Translations under genes and position numbers: made by a program
Notes under the pieces: model-generated
What the model was told of the DNA's origin: nothing
The model's input: only the letters and a program-made list of their open reading frames with translations
Database searches by the model: none
NCBI GenBank assembly: GCA_045628945.1
Contig: JAZQQG010000049.1
Coordinates: 1 to 64,000, forward strand
Length of the DNA: 64,000 bases
From: RGIG4034 sp045628945
GTDB lineage: Bacteria; Bacillota; Clostridia; Lachnospirales; Lachnospiraceae
Direction: 5' to 3'
Shown here: positions 17,358-25,360 of the stretch, in pieces
Numbering within the stretch: position 1 is the first letter of the stretch
How the letters are laid out: every line of letters begins with the position of its first letter

Positions 17358-18728
17358 TTAAGGAGTAACAATCTCAGGATACTTCTCATTTACGTAGTTG
17401 TAGAAGTTTGCAAGAGCGGTGTCAAGATCAGAAGTACCATCAAGGTAGGTCTTGATGTAGGTCTGAAGACCCTCGTTTAATAACTGATCATATACAGTGT
17501 GGTTCTCCCACTTAATGTTATCAGTCATCTGAGAGAATACAGCGATATCGTTCTGACCGCCAAGGAACTCGCTACCATAGGAAGCATCGTTAGCGTACTT
17601 GTCAACAACCTTCTTGTTGTTAGGATACTGGCTCTCAACCTCAACGAGCATGTTTACAACACCCTCATCATTGGTGAATGCGTTCATAATATCGCAAACG
17701 ATCTCAGCGTTGTCGGTGTAAGCGGATGCAAGGATCCAGGTACCACCCCAGAAGTGAGCCTGAGGTCCTTCAACGATTGCCCAGTCACCCATACAACCAG
17801 CCTCTGCATCATGAGCATTGCCCATGCAGAAGTTGAAGTACCAAGCAGGACCGAAGAAGCACATGGTCTTACCGGAAGCGAACATCTGCTGGTTCTTCTC
17901 ATCATCCCAAACGCCTGCTAATAAGGTGTACTCATTGTCGCAGTACTTCTTGGTCTGATCTAACCAAGCATTGATTGCATCGTCAAACACAAGCTTGTTG
18001 TCCTTGTCTACCCAAGCGGAAGTACAGTTGTTGGAGTATACACGGAATGCCTCAGCGAAGGAAGCCATCATGTAGTAGCCCTTATCCTTAGCGGTTGCAG
18101 CTGCTGCATCGAACTTATCCCAGGTATTAAGAGCTGCCTGAACTTCAGCAGGATCGGAAGTACCAAGAACGTCCTCAGCGATGGAACGACGATAGATTAA
18201 TGCGGAAGGACAGCACTGGAAGGAAACGCCCTTAACCACGCCGCTCTGATCCTTACAAGCATCAATGGTGTAACCATACATCTGGCTGAAATTGGAGAAA
18301 CCGATTCCGGTGATATCCTGAGATACGTTGCTATCAACGTACTTCTGGATGTAGTCAGCCTCTGCTAAGAATAAGTCAACCTTGGAATCCTTAGCGGTGC
18401 CCTTCTTAGCGGACTTGCTAAGAGCTGCATCAAGCTTCTCCTGATAGAGACCACCATCAGATGCATTGATGATGAACTTGAACTTGTAACCCTGATCGAG
18501 ATACTTCTTACCAGGTGCCTTGTCATAGTAAGCATCTGCCTTGCCATCTCCATCAGTATCAAGGTAAGGTACCTCAGCGGTGTAGTACTTCTCGAAGAAT
18601 CCCTTGAACTCTTCGTTCCATACGTAGATGTTAACTACCTTACCGGTGTTGCCTCCGTTGCCGCAGCCGGTTAACATGGACAGAGCCATGATAGCTACGA
18701 GAAGCATACAGATAATTCTCTTTTTCAT
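17358..18728 (-). CDS. ABC carbohydrate-binding lipoprotein
   Basis: A signal peptide with a Thr-Gly-Cys lipobox (Cys22) leads into a family 1 solute-binding fold of normal length (456 aa), starting VVNIYVWNEEFKGF. An Asp-rich loop (DTDGDGKADAYY, about residues 58-69) resembles an EF-hand-type calcium loop. The sugar is not identifiable. GGAGG precedes the ATG. Strong promoter elements and a palindromic operator lie upstream, and a terminator-like hairpin lies downstream before the permease genes. Confidence 0.88.
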   Translation of the reverse strand: MKKRIICMLLVAIMALSMLTGCGNGGNTGKVVNIYVWNEEFKGFFEKYYTAEVPYLDTDGDGKADAYYDKAPGKKYLDQGYKFKFIINASDGGLYQEKLDAALSKSAKKGTAKDSKVDLFLAEADYIQKYVDSNVSQDITGIGFSNFSQMYGYTIDACKDQSGVVKGVSFQCCPSALIYRRSIAEDVLGTSDPAEVQAALNTWDKFDAAAATAKDKGYYMMASFAEAFRVYSNNCTSAWVDKDNKLVFDDAINAWLDQTKKYCDNEYTLLAGVWDDEKNQQMFASGKTMCFFGPAWYFNFCMGNAHDAEAGCMGDWAIVEGPQAHFWGGTWILASAYTDNAEIVCDIMNAFTNDEGVVNMLVEVESQYPNNKKVVDKYANDASYGSEFLGGQNDIAVFSQMTDNIKWENHTVYDQLLNEGLQTYIKTYLDGTSDLDTALANFYNYVNEKYPEIVTP

Positions 18729-18777
18729 AATATCCTCCTTTTGAATTAGAAAAAAAGTGTTTTGGTGGAGTTTATTT

Positions 18778-18793
18778 ACGAAAACGATTTCGT
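18778..18793. promoter_or_regulatory. LacI-family type operator before the second sugar ABC operon
   Basis: ACGAAAACGATTTCGT is a 16-base palindrome with one mismatch and a central CG, the form typical of LacI/GalR operators. It also approaches a catabolite-responsive element. It lies in the leader, about 40-50 bases after the predicted start site, a roadblock position. Confidence 0.6.
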
Positions 18794-18837
18794 TATGTTT
18801 TCACAAAACAACCGCCTTCGTACCCCATCTGTTGTAC

Positions 18838-18866
18838 ATTTTAATCAAATACAGGGAATGTGTCAA
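18838..18866 (-). promoter_or_regulatory. Promoter of the second sugar ABC operon
   Basis: On the minus strand TTGACA (18861-18866) and TAAAAT (18838-18843) have a 17-base spacer. The rest of the 467-base divergent gap is AT-rich with no other structure that I can support apart from the exporter promoter. Confidence 0.8.
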
Positions 18867-19117
18867 CCGATATTCGTCAATTTTGTTACTTTTTGTGAAC
18901 TTTTTATGAAAATATTATGTCAGTTTTCTCTGGTACCTTCGTCCTATCAGAAAACGTTTGAGTACAATTTTTACTGTTGTTTCGTATGCAAATCACTAAA
19001 AAGTAATGCAAAAATCGCCTTTTTACTGTATTTGCGGGCTTTGGCGCCGTTCTTATTTCTCTCTCGGATTCGCAATTCTAATAAAAGTATTAAGAATAGA
19101 CCCCCGGCATTGACTTT

Positions 19118-19145
19118 TTGACCATTTTAGTATGAAATATACAAT
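19118..19145 (+). promoter_or_regulatory. Possible promoter of the ABC exporter pair
   Basis: TTGACC (19118-19123) and TACAAT (19140-19145) are 16 bases apart. They lie about 50 bases before the first ATG of the exporter pair. The spacing is slightly short. Confidence 0.5.
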
Positions 19146-19195
19146 ATCAACAAAAGATGCTTTTTTGACATTTATATAATGAAAGGATAAAAACA

Positions 19196-20926
19196 ATGAA
19201 ATTCTGGTTAAAGTATGTGAAACCTCATCTTCCGTACTTCATTATCGGTCCGATTCTGATGATCGTGGAAGTAATCGGCGAGGTTGTTATGCCCAAGCTC
19301 TTGGCAACGGTCATCAATTCTGCCAATGCCGGAACGCTGACCGCCTGGAAGAGCATCGGCGTAATGGGTCTGATGATTCTGACCGCTCTGATTATGATGG
19401 CCGGCGGAATCGGCGGCAACTATTTCGGTGTGAAGGCTTCCACCTATTTTGCGGCTGACGTCCGCAGCGATGCTTATCATGCAATCCAGAAGTATTCTTT
19501 TGCCAATATCGATAAGTTCTCTACCGGTTCGTTGGTTACCCGACTGACAAACGATGTTACGCAGATGCAGAACTTCGTATCCATGTTGCTTCGTATGGCA
19601 CTGCGTGCCCCCGGTATGATGATTGCCGCATTGGTAATGGCAATTATCATCAGCCCCCGCTTGTCCGTTATTTTCGCAATTACCATTCCGATTATGTTAC
19701 TGGTTGTACTTATTGTAATTAAGATCGGTTTCCCCCGTTTCGGTCGCATGCAGAAAAAAGTAGACGCACTGAACTCTACCGTACAGGAGAATGTTACCAA
19801 TGTCCGCGTAGTCAAGAGTTTCGTGCGCCAGGAACATGAGATCCAGAAATTCGGTAAGGCCAACCGGGATCTGAAGCAGGCCGGAATCTCCGCAATGCGC
19901 ATCATGATCTTTATGCAGCCCATTATCACCATCTTTATGAACGCGACCATCGTGGCTGTCATTCTGGTGGGCGGTCCCGTGGTAATCAAAGGTGGCATGC
20001 CCATCGGTGACTTATCCGCTTTCTTAACCTACGTAACGCAGATTCTCTTTTCCTTAATTATGGTTACGTTCTTATTAATGTTCTCTTCCCGTGCACTTGC
20101 CTCCGCGAAACGTATCCGCGAAGTAATGGAGGAAAAACCGGATATCAATGATGAGAACGCCCAGCAGACGGATTTGACCATTCAAAACGGCGCCGTTACC
20201 TTTAAGGATGTGACCTTCCGTTACTACAAGAATAGTGAAGAAGCGGTTCTGAATCATATCAATCTGGAGATTCCCGCAGGACAGACGGTCGGTATTATCG
20301 GTTCCACCGGCTGCGGCAAGTCGACTCTGGTCTCTATGATTCCCCGTCTGTATGATGTGGATGAGGGCGAGGTTCTCATAGACGGCATCAATGTAAAAGA
20401 TTACTCGATTCACAATCTGCGTGATGGCATCGGTATGGTGCTTCAGAAAAATACGCTTTTCTCCGGAACAATTGCAGAAAACCTGCGTTGGGGCAACGAG
20501 GAAGCAAGCGATGAAGAAGTAAAGAAGATGGCGGAGTACGCGCAGGCCGATAAGTTCGTATCTTCTTTTGAGAAGGGATATGACACCGAATTGAACAAAG
20601 GTGGTTCCAATGTGTCCGGTGGACAGAAGCAGCGTCTGTGTATTGCGAGAGCTCTGTTAAAGAAGCCGAAGGTCCTGATTCTGGACGATTCCACTTCCGC
20701 TGTCGATACCGCAACCGAGGCACAGATTCGCAAGGCCTTCTTCGAAGAGCTGGCGGGTTCCACCAAGATTATCATTGCACAGCGCATCAATTCGGTGATG
20801 GATGCGGACCAGATTATCGTAATGGACGACGGTGCCATTACCGGAATCGGTACCCATGAGGAATTGCTTAAGAATAATGAAGAATACCGTGAGATCTATG
20901 AGTCTCAGACCGGAAAGGAGGCGTAA
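19196..20926 (+). CDS. Heterodimeric ABC exporter subunit with degenerate nucleotide site
   Basis: An N-terminal six-helix exporter domain (about 1-310) is fused to an ATPase domain (about 330-576). The Walker A is GSTGCGKST and the signature is VSGGQ. The residue after Walker B is Asp (LILDDSTS) instead of the catalytic Glu, and the switch residue is Gln (IIAQRIN) instead of His. These changes mark the degenerate half of a heterodimeric exporter, as in the BmrCD, LmrCD and TM287/288 type. The partner gene starts three bases after its stop. The transported compound (drug, lipid or peptide) is unknown. Confidence 0.92.
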   Translation: MKFWLKYVKPHLPYFIIGPILMIVEVIGEVVMPKLLATVINSANAGTLTAWKSIGVMGLMILTALIMMAGGIGGNYFGVKASTYFAADVRSDAYHAIQKYSFANIDKFSTGSLVTRLTNDVTQMQNFVSMLLRMALRAPGMMIAALVMAIIISPRLSVIFAITIPIMLLVVLIVIKIGFPRFGRMQKKVDALNSTVQENVTNVRVVKSFVRQEHEIQKFGKANRDLKQAGISAMRIMIFMQPIITIFMNATIVAVILVGGPVVIKGGMPIGDLSAFLTYVTQILFSLIMVTFLLMFSSRALASAKRIREVMEEKPDINDENAQQTDLTIQNGAVTFKDVTFRYYKNSEEAVLNHINLEIPAGQTVGIIGSTGCGKSTLVSMIPRLYDVDEGEVLIDGINVKDYSIHNLRDGIGMVLQKNTLFSGTIAENLRWGNEEASDEEVKKMAEYAQADKFVSSFEKGYDTELNKGGSNVSGGQKQRLCIARALLKKPKVLILDDSTSAVDTATEAQIRKAFFEELAGSTKIIIAQRINSVMDADQIIVMDDGAITGIGTHEELLKNNEEYREIYESQTGKEA

Positions 20927-20928
20927 CC

Positions 20929-22911
20929 ATGGGAAGAAACTTGGAACAGTTGCAGAAGCAATATAACAGTTCGGCGTCTTTCCCGATGGGCGGTCGCGGT
21001 CCTCGCGGCGGCGGTCACGGTGCAAGAGCGGCTGCGGCCAAAGGTGCGCCAAAGGATACGCGTAATACCATCAAGCGTATTCTCGGCTATATGCACGGTT
21101 ACGGATTCCGTCTGATTCTCGTACTCTTCTGCATGTTAATCAGTACCGTAACCTCCTTGATTGGTGGTTACCTGATGGCTCCGATTATCGATAAGCTTAC
21201 GCTTGCCGCCGTTCCCTCCGCTCATGTCGAGATGACTGCCATGGAACGGTCTGCGGACAAGGTAATCAGTGGTCTTTTGAACGGATTGGCAAAAACCGGC
21301 TCCGGCGGTGAAGTCTCCTTCGCAGGTTTTGAAGGTGCTATGGTCTATGTAATTATCGCCCTGATCCTGTTGGGTTGCATCTACCTGGTTGGTGTCGTCA
21401 CGACCTACCTGCAGGGACGCCTGATGCTGTCCATTTCCCAGGGCTTCTTAGAGCGAATCCGTAACGACCTGTTCACGAAGCTGCAGAGTCTCCCGGTTCG
21501 TTATTTTGACTCCCATCCGACGGGCGAGGTCATGAGCCGTTTTACCAACGATGTGGACGCAATCGATATGATGATTAACAACTCCTTGACCAGTCTGATT
21601 TCCGGTGCGGTTACCTTAATCGGTACCTTCGTATTTATGATTTCGACCAGCTGGATTCTGACCATCGTTGTCATTGCGTTCATCCCGATCTTCGGTATCG
21701 GCGGTGCAAAGTTTGCCAAAATCTCACAGAAGCATTTTGCTGCACAGCAGGCTGCCCTGGGTGCGGTAAACGGTTACATCGAAGAAAGCATTACCGGTCA
21801 GAAGGTAGTCAAGGTCTTCAATCATGAAGAAACCTGTATGGAAGAATTTGACCTGTTAAATAAGGATATGAAGGACAAGCAGTTCAAGGCGCAGTTCTGG
21901 GGTGTTATTATGATGCCGGTTATGGGCAATACCTCCCAGATTTCGTATGCGGTTACCGTCGGAATCGGTGGTATTCTCATGTTAAGCGGACTGTTAACTC
22001 CCGGTGGACTTACGGTATTTGCCGGATATTCCCGCCAGTTCAATATGCCGATCAATCAGATTGCACAACAGATGGCTACCATCTTTGCTGCATTAGCCGG
22101 CGCAGAACGTGTTTTCCAGGTAATTGACGCCGAACCCGAGCCTACAGATGTCGAGAATGCAAACCCGATGCCGGATATGAAGGGCGATGTGGTTCTGGAA
22201 CACGTGACCTTCGGCTACAATCCCGAGAAAACGGTGTTAAAGGATATCAGTCTCTACGCACATCCCGGTCAGAAGATTGCGTTCGTCGGTTCTACCGGTG
22301 CCGGTAAGACAACCGTTACCAACCTTTTAAATCGTTTCTATGATATCGAAGAAGGTACTATTACCATCGACGGTGTCAACATCAAGGATATGGAACGCGA
22401 CGTTCTTCGCAAGAACATTGCCATGGTGCTTCAGGATACTCATCTTTTCACCGGAACCATTATGGAGAATATCCGCTACGGACGTTTGGATGCTACCGAT
22501 GAAGAAGTCATCCAGGCCGCCAAAACCGCTTCCGCGCACAGCTTCATTATGCGTCTGAGTGACGGTTACAACACCATGCTGGAGGGCGATGGTTCAAACC
22601 TTTCACAAGGTCAGCGGCAGCTTCTGAATATTGCGCGTGCCGCACTCTCCACCGCACCGATTCTGGTATTGGATGAAGCTACCAGCTCCGTCGACACCCG
22701 TACCGAGCGACATATCGAACACGGTATGGATCGTCTGATGAAGAATCGTACCACCTTCGTAATCGCCCACCGTCTGTCAACCGTACGCAATTCCAATGCG
22801 ATTATGGTTCTGGAGCACGGCGAGATTATGGAGCGCGGAACACACGATGAATTGCTCGCAATGAAGGGAAGATACTACGAGCTCTATACAGGCCTCAAGG
22901 AACTGGATTAA
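20929..22911 (+). CDS. Heterodimeric ABC exporter subunit with catalytic nucleotide site
   Basis: The 660-residue protein begins with about 45 polar residues rich in Gly, Arg and Ala (GGRGPRGGGHGARAAAA), then an exporter membrane domain and an ATPase domain. It has the normal residues that the partner lacks: LVLDEATS with catalytic Glu and FVIAHRLS with switch His. Its signature is LSQGQ rather than LSGGQ. GGAGG, seven bases before the ATG, lies within the end of the partner gene, so expression is coupled. The basic Gly/Arg-rich tail is cytoplasmic by topology, and its role is unknown. Confidence 0.92.
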   Translation: MGRNLEQLQKQYNSSASFPMGGRGPRGGGHGARAAAAKGAPKDTRNTIKRILGYMHGYGFRLILVLFCMLISTVTSLIGGYLMAPIIDKLTLAAVPSAHVEMTAMERSADKVISGLLNGLAKTGSGGEVSFAGFEGAMVYVIIALILLGCIYLVGVVTTYLQGRLMLSISQGFLERIRNDLFTKLQSLPVRYFDSHPTGEVMSRFTNDVDAIDMMINNSLTSLISGAVTLIGTFVFMISTSWILTIVVIAFIPIFGIGGAKFAKISQKHFAAQQAALGAVNGYIEESITGQKVVKVFNHEETCMEEFDLLNKDMKDKQFKAQFWGVIMMPVMGNTSQISYAVTVGIGGILMLSGLLTPGGLTVFAGYSRQFNMPINQIAQQMATIFAALAGAERVFQVIDAEPEPTDVENANPMPDMKGDVVLEHVTFGYNPEKTVLKDISLYAHPGQKIAFVGSTGAGKTTVTNLLNRFYDIEEGTITIDGVNIKDMERDVLRKNIAMVLQDTHLFTGTIMENIRYGRLDATDEEVIQAAKTASAHSFIMRLSDGYNTMLEGDGSNLSQGQRQLLNIARAALSTAPILVLDEATSSVDTRTERHIEHGMDRLMKNRTTFVIAHRLSTVRNSNAIMVLEHGEIMERGTHDELLAMKGRYYELYTGLKELD

Positions 22912-22916
22912 TCTAT

Positions 22917-23148
22917 GCGGCGCGGGTATGAGGAATTCTGAAGCCTTTGTATGAGCCTTAGTGGGCCTTGGTGCTCCGCCTGTCCCCAACGTAGAATTGC
23001 CATGGATGGCAATTCTAGGCAGAGTCGAACCATGGATGTGAGTCTCTGCCGACGTGGTCGGTACCGATAACTATGGCCGGAGCACATAGTCCCACTTGGC
23101 GAATACAACCAGCGAAGAATTCCTCATGCCCGCACCGCTTGTTTTTTG
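22917..23148 (+). ncRNA. Candidate highly structured non-coding RNA, class unassigned
   Basis: The gap after the exporter operon folds as one unit. A 23-bp outer stem (22917-22939 with 23116-23138, one mismatch and one G-U) encloses nested stems 22947-22952/23103-23108, 22960-22965/23091-23096 and 22971-22978/23078-23085. The centre has a perfect 12-bp hairpin (22992-23017), a 7-bp hairpin (23018-23050) and a TCGGTACCGA element (23058-23067). Six T follow the outer stem at 23142-23147 on the plus strand, so the outer stem can also act as a terminator. There is no good reading frame. The size and branching are comparable to large clostridial RNAs such as the raiA motif, but I cannot assign a class from sequence alone. 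Confidence 0.7.
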
Positions 23149-23189
23149 AGCATTTCATTAAGACAATGAATGCAGCCAATATACATAAG

Positions 23190-23221
23190 AAAAAGGGACA
23201 TGCTTACGCAGTCCCTTTTTG
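23190..23221. terminator. Terminator of the ABC-F gene (bidirectional)
   Basis: AAAAAGGGAC pairs with GTCCCTTTTT around an 11-base loop, with A/T runs on both sides. It lies just beyond the ABC-F stop and also backs up the end of the plus-strand RNA. Confidence 0.85.
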
Positions 23222-23228
23222 TCTTATT

Positions 23229-25250
23229 CTATTCACGCATCTCATCGAGCTCGGTTTCCGTCTCCAGCAACCGTTCCAGAATCGATTCCTGATTCTCCTC
23301 TTCTCTGGTTAACGCTTCTTGAATCTCCTGCAGCTTCACATAGTTCGTCGCAAGTCCGGGATCCGCCATCTGAAGTTTTAGCTCAGCAATCTTCTCTTCA
23401 CTCTCTGTCAGCTGTTGATTGTACTTCTCAATTGCCTTCTCCAGACGGGAGCGAATCTTCCCGGGATTGTAATACGTCTTCTTATCGAATACATCCGTTA
23501 AGGTCGGACCTGTTGTCGAGGTTCCTACACCGCTGTTACTCATTTTTCCCATCGGAGCTCCGAGATTCGGCTTGGAAGTCGCCGTCGGCTTATTCGCGCC
23601 GACTCCCACCTTATAGTAATCGGCATTGGTCGCACTTCTCGTTTTCAGATATTCCTCATAGGTCATGTCATACTTGTTGACACCCGTAGCGGTAAAATCC
23701 AAAATTCCCGTCGCCACCTGTCGAATGAAATAGCGGTCGTGGCTTACAAAGAGTACGGTTCCTTCATATTCCCGCAGCATACTCTCCAAAGCTTCTTTCC
23801 CGATCATATCCATATGGTTCGTCGGCTCATCCAAAATAAGCAGATTCGGTTTGGTATAGAAAATCTTGCAAAGAGAAAGGCGCACCTTCTCGCCTCCGGA
23901 CAAGGTTCCCAACTTCTTCTCAACATCCTCGCCGCTAAACAAAAAAGCACCCAACGCACTTCTTACTTCGCCGCGAAGCAGCGTCGGATAGGTCTCCCAG
24001 AAATTGTCCAACACCGTCTGCTCGGGATCCGCAGGAATCGCAACCGCCTTCTGCTGGTCAAAATATCCCCATTCCACATTCGTTCCGAACTTATAGGTTC
24101 CGTTCAGTGGCGGAATCTCACCAATTAACGTTTTCAGTAACGTCGATTTTCCCTTGCCGTTCTCACCGATAATGGCAAGACGGTCCTTTTTTCTTAAGGT
24201 AAAAGACAATTCACTCAGCACGTGATCATAACCGATGGCCAGCTTCTTCGCATCCACCACCTCTGTCCAACTCTCGATGCGGGGTTGGAAATTCGCGTGG
24301 AAGGCCTTGGTATCAAAATGCACCGGTTTCTCAATCTTAACCATATGCTCAATGGCCATGCGTTTCGAGCGGGTAGCCGCCACCTTACTCGGCGTATTCT
24401 TCCACTTCTCAATCCACTCCGTCAGACGGGCAATCTCCGCCTGCTGCTCCTCGTAATCACGCTCCTGCTTCTTTAATGCCTCTTCCTTCAGTTTCACGAA
24501 GGTCGAATAGTTGCCGGGATAGCGTTTCATATGATGATACTCGATCTCATAAGTCACATCCGCAATGGCATCCAGAAACATTCGGTCATGGGAAACAATG
24601 ACAACGGCACGGTCGTAGCTCTTAAGATACTGCTCCAGCCATTCAATCGTCGGCAAATCCAAGTGGTTCGTCGGCTCATCCAAAAGAACAATATCCGGGC
24701 GCGACAAAAGAAGCTTAATGAATGCGACCTTGGTCTGCATTCCACCGGAATAGGTGCCAATGGGGCGTTCCAGGTCCTCTAACGGAAAGCCGAAACGCTG
24801 GAACATCACTTCCATATCCTGCTTCCAGGAATAGCCGCGCAGAGCCTCCATCTTCTTTTGCAATGCTTCATATTCATACATGAGCTCGGGAGGCACTTCC
24901 CCCTCTGCCGCCATACGGTTCGAGATTTCCTCCATTCTCTTTTCACAGGCAAAAACCGGCTCAAACACCTTGCGAATCTCATCCCCGACGGTTACCTCGC
25001 CATCCTGGAAATTAATCTGGCGAAGGGTACCGATGGTCTGCTTGCCTGCCATGGAGATGCCACACTCCTCATCACTGTCCGGATTCGCCATCGTCAGGTC
25101 GCCGGCAATCAGTTTAAGCAGTGTAGTTTTGCCGCAGCCGTTTCGGCCGACAACAGCAATCTTCTCATTGTCGTGAATCTCGAAATTCACTCTGTCTAAA
25201 ATTGTATCTGCGCCGTACTGTACAACGGCATTACGAATCTGATATCTCAT
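23229..25250 (-). CDS. ABC-F family ATPase (ribosome-associated type)
   Basis: Two ATPase domains lie in one soluble 673-residue chain. Walker A motifs are GRNGCGKTT (near residue 37) and GENGKGKST (near 363). Signatures are YSGGMQTK and LSGGEKVR, and each Walker B is followed by the ABC-F form LLDEPTNHLD or ILDEPTNHMD. There is no membrane domain. The linker is charged, and the last 80 residues form a coiled coil. ABC-F proteins bind the ribosomal E site and relieve stalling or protect against antibiotics; which applies here is unclear. The ATG has no Shine-Dalgarno and lies seven bases after a TATAAT box, suggesting leaderless translation. Confidence 0.92.
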   Translation of the reverse strand: MRYQIRNAVVQYGADTILDRVNFEIHDNEKIAVVGRNGCGKTTLLKLIAGDLTMANPDSDEECGISMAGKQTIGTLRQINFQDGEVTVGDEIRKVFEPVFACEKRMEEISNRMAAEGEVPPELMYEYEALQKKMEALRGYSWKQDMEVMFQRFGFPLEDLERPIGTYSGGMQTKVAFIKLLLSRPDIVLLDEPTNHLDLPTIEWLEQYLKSYDRAVVIVSHDRMFLDAIADVTYEIEYHHMKRYPGNYSTFVKLKEEALKKQERDYEEQQAEIARLTEWIEKWKNTPSKVAATRSKRMAIEHMVKIEKPVHFDTKAFHANFQPRIESWTEVVDAKKLAIGYDHVLSELSFTLRKKDRLAIIGENGKGKSTLLKTLIGEIPPLNGTYKFGTNVEWGYFDQQKAVAIPADPEQTVLDNFWETYPTLLRGEVRSALGAFLFSGEDVEKKLGTLSGGEKVRLSLCKIFYTKPNLLILDEPTNHMDMIGKEALESMLREYEGTVLFVSHDRYFIRQVATGILDFTATGVNKYDMTYEEYLKTRSATNADYYKVGVGANKPTATSKPNLGAPMGKMSNSGVGTSTTGPTLTDVFDKKTYYNPGKIRSRLEKAIEKYNQQLTESEEKIAELKLQMADPGLATNYVKLQEIQEALTREEENQESILERLLETETELDEMRE

Positions 25251-25257
25251 GGGTTCG

Positions 25258-25266
25258 ATTATAACA
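25258..25266 (-). promoter_or_regulatory. Extended -10 promoter abutting the ABC-F start codon
   Basis: On the minus strand TGTTATAAT (extended -10) is followed by only seven bases before ATG 25250, placing the transcription start at about the A of the start codon. A good -35 box is lacking, as expected for extended -10 promoters. Confidence 0.65.
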
Positions 25267-25301
25267 TACTTTACGGTTTTTGCCTAATGCGTTCTTAAGA
25301 A

Positions 25302-25334
25302 CAAAAAAGGACCGACATTCCTGCCGATCCTTTT
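25302..25334 (-). terminator. Terminator of the pullulanase gene
   Basis: On the minus strand AAAGGATCGGC pairs, with G-U pairs, with GTCGGTCCTTT and is followed by TTTG. It lies just past the pullulanase stop. Confidence 0.8.
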
Positions 25335-25360
25335 GGGTATATTGATGGACGATCAAGTTC

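Noticed and set aside
22992..23067. Central part of the structured RNA as transposon ends or attachment site
   Set aside because: The palindromes are nested within larger matching stems ending in a T-run, and no transposase or integrase gene is near.
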